6,205 nt of DNA from Firmicutes bacterium UBA5486 (GTDB taxonomy: Bacteria > Bacillota > UBA4882 > UBA10575), in NCBI GenBank assembly GCA_002427045.1, contig DIPO01000011.1, positions 312 to 6,516 on the forward strand, in the 5' to 3' direction. The notes below the pieces were generated by a model, which made no database searches, was not told where the DNA came from, and saw only the letters and a program-made list of their open reading frames with translations. Of the stretch, positions 1-6,033 are shown piece by piece. Within the stretch, counting starts at the first letter, position 1. Every line of letters begins with the position of its first letter. A program made the position numbers and the translations under genes.

Positions 1-7
1 TATACCT

Positions 8-30
8 CAAAATGGCCATTTTGGCCATTT
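8..30. repeat. Small palindrome overlapping a 9-bp tandem duplication
   Basis: Bases 8-23 form a perfect 16-bp palindrome (CAAAATGG/CCATTTTG). Bases 13-30 are an exact tandem duplication of TGGCCATTT. As RNA, 10-17 can pair with 23-30 (AAATGGCC/GGCCATTT) around a 5-nt loop, followed by GCTTTT. This could be a weak transcription terminator for a gene lying left of the window. The T-run is short and interrupted, so the terminator reading is uncertain; the repeat itself is plain in the sequence. Confidence 0.5.
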
Positions 31-56
31 GCTTTTAGCAGAGAGGATTATATAAT
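29..56 (+). promoter_or_regulatory. Possible sigma-A promoter for the AI-2E family gene
   Basis: A perfect -10 hexamer TATAAT lies at 51-56. The best upstream partner is TTGCTT at 29-34 with a 16-nt spacer, which matches TTGACA at only three positions. Transcription would begin near 63, giving a leader of about 30 nt that contains the gene's ribosome binding site. The -10 is convincing but the -35 is weak, and AT-rich intergenic DNA often yields chance TATAAT, so this is tentative. Confidence 0.35.
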
Positions 57-91
57 GCAGTTCCTTAAAGAATAAACAGAGGAAGAAGAAG

Positions 92-1114
92 ATGGGACAG
101 AAAGTTTTGCCCCAAATTATCTTGATAATACTGGTGCTTTTTTTAATCGGTGCTCTAGTATTTTTTCCTCGAATAATGCTTCCTTTTTTCTTTGCCTTTT
201 TCTTAGCTTTCCTGCTGGAACCGGTAGTTAAATGGTTTGAAAGAAAAGGAGCTAGTAGGATAGCCGCAGTTATAACTGTTTTTTTTCTGTTGGGTGTTTT
301 TTGTAGCGTTTTGGTGGTAGTATTTCTCCCGGGTTTACTAAAAGATTTAAATAAAGCATTAACTAAACTCCCTGTTTATGTTAGTGATATTCAAACGTGG
401 TATTTGAAGCTAAACCGGGAATATAAAAGATTTAGTTTACCTCAGAGCATCAGAAACATAATAAATGAGGCTTTATTTAGGGGAGAAGAATTTCTCCGCC
501 TTTTTCTTCTGAAATTGGCTTCTTTATTGCTTTCGTTTTTTTCCCAAATTTTATTTTTACTTTTAGTACCTGTGCTTGCTTTTTATTTCAGTCGAGACTT
601 GGAAAGCTTTAGGCGGACCGGTTTAATTTGGAGTGAAAGACTCTTTCGGGAAGATCAGGGCATGATATTAGAAGTGATTAGGGTGGTCACCGAATACTTA
701 CGGGCTCAGGCTCTATCATCCTTAGTTGTAGGGCTTATTCTAATATTAGGCCTTCTTTTCCTCCGTATTGATTTGGCTGTTTTAATTGGTGCTTTGGCAG
801 GGCTTTTTAATCTTATTCCCTATTTTGGCCCAGTGATTGGAGCCGCACCTGCCATGTTTCTGGCAGCGCAAACTTCATTATGGAAAGCTATTTATGTTGC
901 AGTCTTGTTTGTAATTGTTAATCAATTAGAATCGATCGTAATCTACCCCAAAATTATTGGGGGAAAAGTTGGTTTACATCCACTGAGTGTGATTTTCTTA
1001 TTACTAATTGGTGGTCAACTCTTTGGCTTTATTGGAATTATTTTTGCGGTACCAATTGGAGCAGTCTTACAGGTAATTATAAAACATTATTGGAAAAAAG
1101 CGATAAATAATTAA
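92..1114 (+). CDS. AI-2E family transporter (YrrI-like polytopic permease)
   Basis: A 340-residue integral membrane protein of the AI-2E/PerM family (PF01594). Members are placed in the cytoplasmic membrane and have been linked to autoinducer-2 export or Na+/H+ antiport, but most, including B. subtilis YrrI, have no proven substrate. Seen here: two N-terminal membrane segments (about 8-40), a third at 57-81, a more polar stretch at 82-140, then hydrophobic segments from 146 to 330. Family signatures are LEPVVKWFERKG (42-53), PVLAFYFSRD (160-169), NLIPYFGPVIG (240-250), IYPKIIGGKVGLHPL (284-298) and GQLFGFIGIIFAVPIGA (308-324). Length is normal and nothing is truncated. ATG at 92 is preceded by GAGGA at 79-83, 8 nt away. 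In Bacillus the homologue sits just before alaS, ireB, ruvX and yrzB; here ruvX and yrzB lie 4 kb downstream. The family call is firm, the substrate unknown. Confidence 0.93.
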   Translation: MGQKVLPQIILIILVLFLIGALVFFPRIMLPFFFAFFLAFLLEPVVKWFERKGASRIAAVITVFFLLGVFCSVLVVVFLPGLLKDLNKALTKLPVYVSDIQTWYLKLNREYKRFSLPQSIRNIINEALFRGEEFLRLFLLKLASLLLSFFSQILFLLLVPVLAFYFSRDLESFRRTGLIWSERLFREDQGMILEVIRVVTEYLRAQALSSLVVGLILILGLLFLRIDLAVLIGALAGLFNLIPYFGPVIGAAPAMFLAAQTSLWKAIYVAVLFVIVNQLESIVIYPKIIGGKVGLHPLSVIFLLLIGGQLFGFIGIIFAVPIGAVLQVIIKHYWKKAINN

Positions 1115-1232
1115 GCTTTTTGCGTTGTGTCCTTTTTAAAAGGTCCCAACACAATAATATAGTGTTGGGCTTGTATTAGGCGATCAATATATTGTGCAGG
1201 GACAAAAAAATCAATGACAACGCAAAAAGCCC
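1115..1232. mobile_element. MITE-like structured inverted-repeat element, copy 1
   Basis: The element is bounded by 14-bp perfect terminal inverted repeats: GCTTTTTGCGTTGT at 1115-1128 and ACAACGCAAAAAGC at 1217-1230. Inside, 1143-1156 pairs with 1190-1203 (GTCCC, 2-nt mismatch, CACAATA against TATTGTG, 2 nt, GGGAC), so the whole 116-118 bp can fold as one long imperfect hairpin. AATTAA lies directly left (1109-1114). It recurs at 1233-1238, immediately right if the element ends with CC at 1232, which suggests a 6-bp target duplication. The left copy includes the stop codon of the upstream permease gene. A second copy begins at 6157. There is no coding capacity, so mobilisation would need a transposase elsewhere. 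It could instead be a REP-like or RNA-structural repeat; mobility is inferred from the terminal repeats, the duplication and the recurrence. Confidence 0.65.
1145..1178 (+). terminator. Possible rho-independent terminator inside repeat copy 1
   Basis: CCCAACAC at 1145-1152 and GTGTTGGG at 1162-1169 form an 8-bp perfect stem with a 9-nt AT loop. The moderately T-rich CTTGTATT follows. This stem could end transcripts of the AI-2E family gene before the next promoter. It competes with the longer element-wide pairing (1143-1156 with 1190-1203), and the T-tract is interrupted, so confidence is low. Confidence 0.35.
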
Positions 1233-1245
1233 AATTAAGGTAATA

Positions 1246-1275
1246 TTGACAGAAAAGGAACAATTAAGTTATGAT
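1246..1275 (+). promoter_or_regulatory. Sigma-A-type promoter for the 698-residue membrane protein gene
   Basis: The -35 box TTGACA (1246-1251) is a perfect consensus. An 18-nt spacer separates it from TATGAT (1270-1275), which matches five of six -10 positions. The start of transcription would fall near 1282, leaving a very short leader of about 15 nt before the TTG start at 1298, so the ribosome binding site would be almost at the 5' end. AATTAAGG/AATTAAGT/AATTAGGT near-repeats at 1233, 1262 and 1277 flank and overlap the promoter. It lies just downstream of repeat copy 1, so the downstream gene is probably expressed independently of the permease. Confidence 0.7.
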
Positions 1276-1297
1276 CAATTAGGTTGGGGGATTACTT

Positions 1298-3394
1298 TTG
1301 AAAAAAATCAGTTTTCTCCTGCTTCTTCTTTTTATCCTCTTTCCGCTGTCGATTGAAGGAACTAGCCTTAGCGGGGAGAATTCTCCAACTAAGGTAATTA
1401 TGATTAATTTAACACGCATAGATTTTCCTGATTTGACAAATGATTCATATCCTAATCTTAACTACCTTTTGAAAAATGGGGGTTTTGGATTTATACCTGC
1501 CCGGGTAGAAGGAAGGTTAACACCAGAAAAGATTTATGCGGCAATTAGTTCTGGTTTGGAGACAAATATTATTAGTGATTTCCCTAATTTAAAAGAGTTG
1601 CTGATTAAAGATACAATTAGAAACCAACTTACTAATGGTGTTTTTAATTTAAATATGCCAATATTCTCAGCACAATTTGGCTTGCTGGGCTCGGTATTAC
1701 ATAAAAATGGGAAGAAAACAGCATTAGTGGGTAATTCAGATTTGCCATGGAAGGCAAGTCGATCTATATTAACTCTACTTGCCGATCGAAATGGTAGAAT
1801 AGATTATGAGATTACCGGCCAAGAAATATTGGCATATGATTCTGAATTCCCTTTTGGGTATTGCACTGATTATTTGCGGATATTAGTAGAAGTATTCAAG
1901 GTTTTGCCTGAAGCTGATTTAATCTGTATTGATACAGGTGATCTAGAAAGACTGGAAGCTTACCAGGGATTTATTACTGATTCCCGCCTGACTGAATTAA
2001 GAAAATTATCAATACAACGGATCGATGATTTTATAGGCCAATTGATGAGGCAACTTGTCTTTGATACTACTTTTATTCTTTTCTCAGCATCTCCATCTGA
2101 ATCTGGAATTCTCCAAGGAGAAAGTTTACTACCGGTTATTATTTACCAAAAACCAGAAAGCTCAGGACTTTTATATTCTACTTCAACCAGGGAGCAAGGC
2201 TTGTTAACGATGGGAGATCTAACTTCAACCATCTTTGCTTTATTAAAGATTAACCGGCAAAGAAAAGAAGAAGCTTCAATGACCATTGAAAAGGGAGATT
2301 GGAAGGAGCTCAGAAGAAAAAGTGAAGATTGGTATAATAATTTAGCACAAAGAAAGATAATTCTCCGGTTTTATATTTATTTATTAGCTGGTATTCTGGT
2401 TTTATCTATAATTTTGCTGTTAATGCCTTGGAATAATGTTACTTCTCTGGTAAAAGAGAAGCTGCTGCTTTTTCCGGTTTTTCCACTTTCTTTAATAGTA
2501 ATTGCACCTTTTAAAATAGAAAGTATCATAGTAGTTGCTATTTTGCTTTTTCTGATTACGCTCATTCTTTGGAAGTTGTATTTAGTACTTTTTAAAACAA
2601 CAATCCAGGCTTTTTGTGGCATCTTAATAACTACAGCACTGCTCATTCTCTTTGATTTAGTATTAGGAACAGAAATAATGCGGAATTCTTTATTAGGGCC
2701 AAATCCAATTGTGGGAGCCCGATTTTATGGATTAGGGAATGAATATGCCGGGATTTTATTAGGGTCCTTGTTGGTTGGAGCTACTCATTTATTAACAGGT
2801 TCTAAATGGCGGGATAGGATGGGCCTATTAATGGGTATCTGGTCATTAATTATTATTTCACCAATTTGGGGAGCCAATTTTGGAGGTGGGGTCACTGCAG
2901 TTTGTGCCTCTGTTCTAGTTTGTTATCAGATCAAAGATGAGAAAAAGGCCTGGCAGAATTTATTATTTCTTTTTTTGCTATTATCCTTAGGTTTATTGAT
3001 GATCTTATTTCTACCGGGTTTTAAAACAAAGACTCATATTAGTAATGCTTTTCAAATGTTAAATGCTGGTCGTTGGGATGTACTGGTGATGATTGTCTTG
3101 AGAAAAATTAGAATGAATATAAGATTGATTAATTATAATATTCTGACTAAGCTTCTTTTAATGATCTTTGTTTTGTTTTTTATTTTTATCAGGTTAGCAG
3201 GAAAACAGCCTCTTGGTACCAAACTTAAACTTAAAGATGAATGGTTTTGGCAGGGAGTATCTACGACTGTATGTACTGGATTGGTGGCATTAATGGTTAA
3301 TGACTCTGGTATTATAATGGTGGGAACCTCATTGCTATATCCGGTTATTCTATTAATTTATGTTTTGCTTTCAAGGAAAAAAGAACAATTTTAA
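1298..3394 (+). CDS. Alkaline-phosphatase-like (degenerate) domain fused to a polytopic membrane domain; function unknown
   Basis: A 698-residue protein. Residues 1-20 are a signal peptide or anchor (MKK then a Leu-rich core). Residues about 31-320 resemble the outline of the alkaline phosphatase superfamily: KVIMINLTRID (32-42), PNLNYLLKNGG (52-62), ADLICIDTGDLE (206-217), RIDDFIGQLMRQL (241-253), then LFSASPSESG (261-270) and LLPVIIY (277-283). Where active members carry a metal-binding SDHG-type motif this protein has SASPS, and no clear Ser/Thr nucleophile with Asp/His ligands is visible, so catalysis is doubtful. Residues 357-691 hold about ten membrane segments with striking conserved-looking stretches: GPNPIVGARFYGLGNEYAG (467-485), GANFGGGVTAV (525-535) and VNDSGI (667-672). 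The layout recalls GPI-ethanolamine-phosphate transferases (outer AP domain, then membrane bundle), but that is only an analogy. TTG start at 1298 follows a GGTTGGGGG stretch 7 nt upstream; the nearby in-frame ATG at 1271 hits a stop after three codons. Probably an envelope protein; role unknown. Confidence 0.85.
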   Translation: MKKISFLLLLLFILFPLSIEGTSLSGENSPTKVIMINLTRIDFPDLTNDSYPNLNYLLKNGGFGFIPARVEGRLTPEKIYAAISSGLETNIISDFPNLKELLIKDTIRNQLTNGVFNLNMPIFSAQFGLLGSVLHKNGKKTALVGNSDLPWKASRSILTLLADRNGRIDYEITGQEILAYDSEFPFGYCTDYLRILVEVFKVLPEADLICIDTGDLERLEAYQGFITDSRLTELRKLSIQRIDDFIGQLMRQLVFDTTFILFSASPSESGILQGESLLPVIIYQKPESSGLLYSTSTREQGLLTMGDLTSTIFALLKINRQRKEEASMTIEKGDWKELRRKSEDWYNNLAQRKIILRFYIYLLAGILVLSIILLLMPWNNVTSLVKEKLLLFPVFPLSLIVIAPFKIESIIVVAILLFLITLILWKLYLVLFKTTIQAFCGILITTALLILFDLVLGTEIMRNSLLGPNPIVGARFYGLGNEYAGILLGSLLVGATHLLTGSKWRDRMGLLMGIWSLIIISPIWGANFGGGVTAVCASVLVCYQIKDEKKAWQNLLFLFLLLSLGLLMILFLPGFKTKTHISNAFQMLNAGRWDVLVMIVLRKIRMNIRLINYNILTKLLLMIFVLFFIFIRLAGKQPLGTKLKLKDEWFWQGVSTTVCTGLVALMVNDSGIIMVGTSLLYPVILLIYVLLSRKKEQF

Positions 3395-3478
3395 TAATTA
3401 AATAAATTATTGCCCTTAGTAGATGGGGGCAGCAGATGAAAGAAATGAATACCGGACAAGCTTGCATAATTTGCTCTC

Positions 3479-3560
3479 AAGTAACGGGTGGCCGGCAATG
3501 AGCTACGATAGGGTATTATTTAATTCGAGTGACGAGTGGCAAATTTGAGTTACAAGTTAC
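3479..3560. repeat. Degenerate heptamer repeats in the intergenic region
   Basis: The 209-nt gap before the baseplate-J-like gene carries repeats of a seven-base unit close to RAGTDAC. In-phase copies are AAGTAAC (3479), GGGTGGC (3486), CGGCAAT (3493, poor) and GAGCTAC (3500). After a short AT-rich break come GAGTGAC (3527), GAGTGGC (3534), GAGTTAC (3547) and AAGTTAC (3554). The two halves also align with each other as a diverged duplication of about 31 bp. No gene is visible in the gap, and I see no convincing promoter there. The periodicity is visible; its origin and function are not known. Confidence 0.5.
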
Positions 3561-3584
3561 GTAAATCCTACAGATAAAAGGATC

Positions 3585-3596
3585 GGAGGAAGGTGG
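3585..3596 (+). promoter_or_regulatory. Ribosome binding site supporting the TTG start at 3604
   Basis: GGAGG (3585-3589) and AGGTGG (3591-3596) lie one behind the other. The second is 7 nt from the TTG codon at 3604, the usual distance. There is no nearer in-frame ATG (the next in-frame methionine is residue 99), so this strong purine tract is the main reason to accept the TTG start. Confidence 0.75.
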
Positions 3597-3603
3597 TTAG
3601 TCA

Positions 3604-5118
3604 TTGGCAAGAACTGATGTCATCCCTGTAGAGAAAGACGAGACGGCTCAGGGATTAATTAGAAAAGTACGGGACTCTCTCGGTACTAGAGTGATCATTT
3701 TTTCCGATTCTCGTATTCCAGTATTGAGAAGTGAAATTAATCTTCGCCTTTTAAACTTTTATAGTGAGGAAGAAGGTAAAGAACTAGTATTGGTGGTAAA
3801 AGACAGGTACGTTAGGCGGTTAGCCAAGAACCTGGGGATAAAAGTAGAAGATAAAATAGAAGAGGCAGAGACTGGGTTTTACCAGAACCAGCTACCAATG
3901 GAGCTTAATGGTTTTACAAGGGAGGCTGTTTCTGTCGGTGATGAAAGAGTACCTAGGCCTATACGCTCTTTTTCCGGTGGTAGATTGGTGATGGCTCTGG
4001 TTTTTACCTTTTTTAGTTTATTAGTGGCAACGTACTTTTTGTTTCGGCCTAAAGTTAATATTATTATCCATCCTGCTAGTAAAGAACATCTATTTAGTGC
4101 CGGGGGAAAGGTAGGGATGGGGTATTCAGAGCGAGAAATAACAAAAGGGGTTCTTCCTCTTAAGGTTGTGGAGAAACAGGATGAATTAACAGTCTCGATT
4201 TCAACGAGTGGCCGCAAAAGAGTAGGGTACTTACCGGCAAAAGGAATGGTAGTTTTTATTAATAGTGGGGTTAATCCAATAATTGTGCCTAAAGGAACAA
4301 TGGTTTCCACTAAAGGAGGTTTATCCTTTTTTACGACTAAGCCGGTAGTAGTACCAAAAAAGAGTACCAATTATGTACAGGGGATTCCTACAGGAGAAAT
4401 TTACGGCCAAGCAGAAGTAGAAGTAGAAGCGACGGAAAAAGGGACGATTGGTAATGTAGAGAAGCAGATGATCTCTAAGATTGAGGGACACTTAGCTAAT
4501 ACACTACATGTAGCAAATTTTAAAAGTTTTACTAGTGGTGAAGATAAACTTGTTCCGATTGTTGAGGAACAGGATATCCTACGTGCTGAAGAAGAAGCAA
4601 AGCGTCAATTAGAATTGAAAGCTAAAGATGAGGTACAAGCAATGGTGGAAGAAGGATATCTGCTGTTACCGGAGTTGGTCCAGACTGAAGCTGGTAAGGT
4701 CAGGCCGGAACAGCCAATAGGGACTGAAACCAGTACGCTTTCTGTTCGCTTATCATACAAAGTAAAAACGGCTTCATTAAATAAAACCCATCTTTATAAA
4801 TGGTTCGAGCATAATCTATACCAGACGCTTCCCGATGGTTTTCTGCCAATCACCAATGAAATAACTTGTCGGGGAATTAAAGTAAATGGTGATTTGAAAC
4901 AGGCAGATATTTCTGTTCAAGCAGTGGCTAAAGTTCGTGGTAAAATTGATCGACAAAAGATCTTTAAAGCTGTTGCCGGCAAATCTTTGCTCCAGGCTAA
5001 GAATTCATTGGCTGACTTTCCCGAGATCGGTTTTGTAGAATTCTCTGGAAATAATGATCTAAAACGGATTCCTAATCATATTTTCCAGGTGCGGATGATC
5101 GTACCATCGGAAAAATAA
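3604..5118 (+). CDS. Single-pass membrane protein with baseplate-J-like outer domain
   Basis: A 504-residue protein of a family annotated as baseplate J/gp47-like (PF04865) in many Clostridia, not tied to phage. Residues 1-88 look like a cytoplasmic alpha/beta domain: VIIFSDSRIPVLRSEINLRLL (30-50), LVLVVKDRYVRRLAKNLGIKV (61-81). A linker of about 40 residues leads to one membrane segment (128-147), giving a C-outside topology. Outside, residues 150-315 are beta-rich and carry the baseplate-J pattern: AKGMVVFIN (212-220), VPKGTMVSTKGGLSFFTT (228-245), G-A-V-V-A-G-GNV around 268-284, and LHVANFKSFTSGEDK (301-315). A charged helical stretch (320-352) leads to C-terminal modules at 378-444 and 448-501; the latter has VAGKSLLQAKNSL (457-469). 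TTG start chosen for its ribosome binding site. RuvX starts 14 nt after the stop, so the two are likely one operon. The role is unknown; a cell-envelope structural or assembly part is an inference. Confidence 0.85.
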   Translation: MARTDVIPVEKDETAQGLIRKVRDSLGTRVIIFSDSRIPVLRSEINLRLLNFYSEEEGKELVLVVKDRYVRRLAKNLGIKVEDKIEEAETGFYQNQLPMELNGFTREAVSVGDERVPRPIRSFSGGRLVMALVFTFFSLLVATYFLFRPKVNIIIHPASKEHLFSAGGKVGMGYSEREITKGVLPLKVVEKQDELTVSISTSGRKRVGYLPAKGMVVFINSGVNPIIVPKGTMVSTKGGLSFFTTKPVVVPKKSTNYVQGIPTGEIYGQAEVEVEATEKGTIGNVEKQMISKIEGHLANTLHVANFKSFTSGEDKLVPIVEEQDILRAEEEAKRQLELKAKDEVQAMVEEGYLLLPELVQTEAGKVRPEQPIGTETSTLSVRLSYKVKTASLNKTHLYKWFEHNLYQTLPDGFLPITNEITCRGIKVNGDLKQADISVQAVAKVRGKIDRQKIFKAVAGKSLLQAKNSLADFPEIGFVEFSGNNDLKRIPNHIFQVRMIVPSEK

Positions 5119-5132
5119 GGAGTATAATTCTA

Positions 5133-5567
5133 GTGACTGATTTTTCATATGAACGTTTAATGGCTTTAGATGTAGGCAAAAAAAGGATTGGGGTTGCCGT
5201 TAGTGATCCTTTAGGTTTTACTGCTCAGGGGTTAGAGGTTTATAACCGTCTTACTTCTAAAGCTGATTTTGAATATTTAGCTAATCTTTTTCAAGAACAT
5301 AAGTGTACGGGATTGGTAATTGGCTTACCACGCCATATGAATGGAGATCTGGGGCCCGAGGCTAAAAAAATAATGAGTTTTGGAAACAAGTTAGGTAGTT
5401 TATGCAAGGTAGACCCCATTTTCTGGGATGAGCGACTTACAACTGTACAAGCGGAAAGAGTTTTATTGGAAGGGGGGCTTTCGCGGAAGAAACGGCGTCA
5501 AGTAATTGACCAGTTAGCTGCGGTTTTAATTCTTGATAATTATTTAAGTTTTCGGAAATTAAATTAA
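5133..5567 (+). CDS. ruvX: RuvX/YqgF (YrrK) family Holliday junction resolvase-like nuclease
   Basis: A 144-residue RNase H-fold protein of the YqgF/RuvX family. It is a cytoplasmic nuclease assigned to Holliday junction resolution, with the E. coli homologue also implicated in 16S rRNA 5'-end maturation. All family blocks are intact: ALDVGKKRIGVAVSD (11-25), LVIGLPRHMNGDLG (61-74), WDERLTTVQAERVL (98-111) and VIDQLAAVLILDNYL (124-138). Likely metal-binding acidic residues are D13, the D99-E100 pair and D126. GTG at 5133 is chosen because AAGGAG (5117-5122), overlapping the stop of the previous gene, lies 10 nt upstream. An ATG at 5160 (residue 10) would give a more family-typical N-terminus but has no ribosome binding site. 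The overlap and 14-nt gap imply co-transcription, probably with translational coupling, with the baseplate-J-like gene; DUF1292/YrzB follows, as in Bacillus. Its usual partner alaS-ireB is not adjacent upstream. Confidence 0.95.
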   Translation: MTDFSYERLMALDVGKKRIGVAVSDPLGFTAQGLEVYNRLTSKADFEYLANLFQEHKCTGLVIGLPRHMNGDLGPEAKKIMSFGNKLGSLCKVDPIFWDERLTTVQAERVLLEGGLSRKKRRQVIDQLAAVLILDNYLSFRKLN

Positions 5568-5616
5568 GATTATGGACAAATCATAAATTAAAACTAAGAA
5601 AATAAATATAAAAAGG

Positions 5617-5652
5617 TAATCTATTAATCTAAGAATTGATCTTGTAATCTTA
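5617..5652. repeat. Phased TRATCT array upstream of the DUF1292 gene
   Basis: Four octamers of the form TRATCTNN occur as two back-to-back pairs: TAATCTAT (5617), TAATCTAA (5625), a GAAT gap, then TGATCTTG (5637) and TAATCTTA (5645). Start-to-start distances are 8, 12 and 8. Such regular spacing suits a protein-binding site for an oligomeric regulator, but no strong promoter is recognisable beside it, and AT-rich DNA raises the chance of coincidence. Confidence 0.4.
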
Positions 5653-5685
5653 ACGAGTTTGGGGGAGAATATACTTATAAAAATT

Positions 5686-5693
5686 GAGGAGGG
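5686..5693 (+). promoter_or_regulatory. Strong ribosome binding site that fixes the ATG start at 5702
   Basis: GAGGAGGG (5686-5693) is a near-ideal anti-16S match lying 8 nt before ATG at 5702. A longer frame opening at TTG 5684 would translate this very site (as residues Arg-Arg-Val), so the longer start is rejected. Confidence 0.9.
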
Positions 5694-5701
5694 TGAATTA
5701 T

Positions 5702-6025
5702 ATGACTCATAATAATCAAGAAGATTGGATCATCCTGGTGGATGAAGATGGCCAGGAGTATAGGTATAGTTTAGATCGGGTATTAGAACTGGAAGATAAT
5801 AAATATGTTATATTAATCCCGGAGATTCAAGAAAGTGTAGATGAAGAGGAAGCCCATGTTTTCCGTATTGATACGGATGAAGAAGGCGAAGAAATATTAG
5901 TAGAACCTGATGCAGAGGAATTAGATAAGATTTTAGAACTTCTAGAGACAGATGATTTTGGGGGAGATTTTGAAGACGACGAATTTGGGGAATTTGATGA
6001 AGATGAAGATGATGATGAAGAGTGA
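5702..6025 (+). CDS. DUF1292 protein (UPF0473, YrzB family), acidic
   Basis: A 107-residue cytoplasmic protein of the DUF1292/YrzB family, whose function is unknown. The family core is seen in WIILVDEDGQEYRYSLDRVLEL (9-30), YVILIPE (35-41), HVFRID (52-57) and the DEEGEEILVEPDAEELDKILELL run (59-81). The final 24 residues (84-107) contain only Asp, Glu, Phe and Gly, 17 of them acidic, encoded by GAT/GAA-rich low-complexity DNA. Acidic tails are common in clostridial members. The ATG start at 5702 is set by the strong ribosome binding site 8 nt upstream. The gene follows ruvX by 134 nt, the same order as in B. subtilis (yrrK-yrzB); whether it shares the ruvX transcript or has its own promoter cannot be told. 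Confidence 0.92.
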   Translation: MTHNNQEDWIILVDEDGQEYRYSLDRVLELEDNKYVILIPEIQESVDEEEAHVFRIDTDEEGEEILVEPDAEELDKILELLETDDFGGDFEDDEFGEFDEDEDDDEE

Positions 6026-6033
6026 AGAATATT

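Noticed and set aside
1115..1297. CRISPR array or tandem repeats in the intergenic region
   Set aside because: The repeats are inverted, not regularly spaced direct repeats, and there are no spacers or cas genes.
2377..2646. 89-codon minus-strand frame inside the membrane domain of the 698-residue protein
   Set aside because: Antisense to a coherent membrane-segment region, with no domain recognised.
3436..3501. 21-codon open frame (MKEMNTGQACIICSQV...) with a G-rich stretch 5 nt upstream
   Set aside because: It runs into the heptamer repeats, has no homology I recognise and is short enough to occur by chance; kept only as a note.
3395..3603. T-box or riboswitch leader in the 209-nt gap, prompted by the TGCCC/GGGCA stem (3411-3431)
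   Set aside because: No T-box GGTGG-ACCGCG core, no terminator before the start codon and no known riboswitch core was recognised; the stem is only 5 bp.
3879..4370. Long open frame on the minus strand inside the baseplate-J-like gene
   Set aside because: It lies wholly inside a gene with clear family motifs on the + strand, has no recognisable domain, and no ribosome binding site was evident; it is an antisense shadow.
3604..5118. Prophage tail or contractile injection system, suggested by the baseplate-J-like match
   Set aside because: No sheath, tube, spike or other baseplate genes are present, and the protein has a membrane segment and a cytoplasmic domain that phage baseplate J lacks.
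5160..5567. Shorter ruvX starting at ATG 5160
   Set aside because: It would fit the usual short N-terminus but has no ribosome binding site, whereas GTG 5133 has AAGGAG 10 nt upstream. The choice is not certain.
5684..5701. TTG start at 5684 for the DUF1292 gene
   Set aside because: It would place the ideal ribosome binding site inside the coding sequence and add residues not typical of the family.
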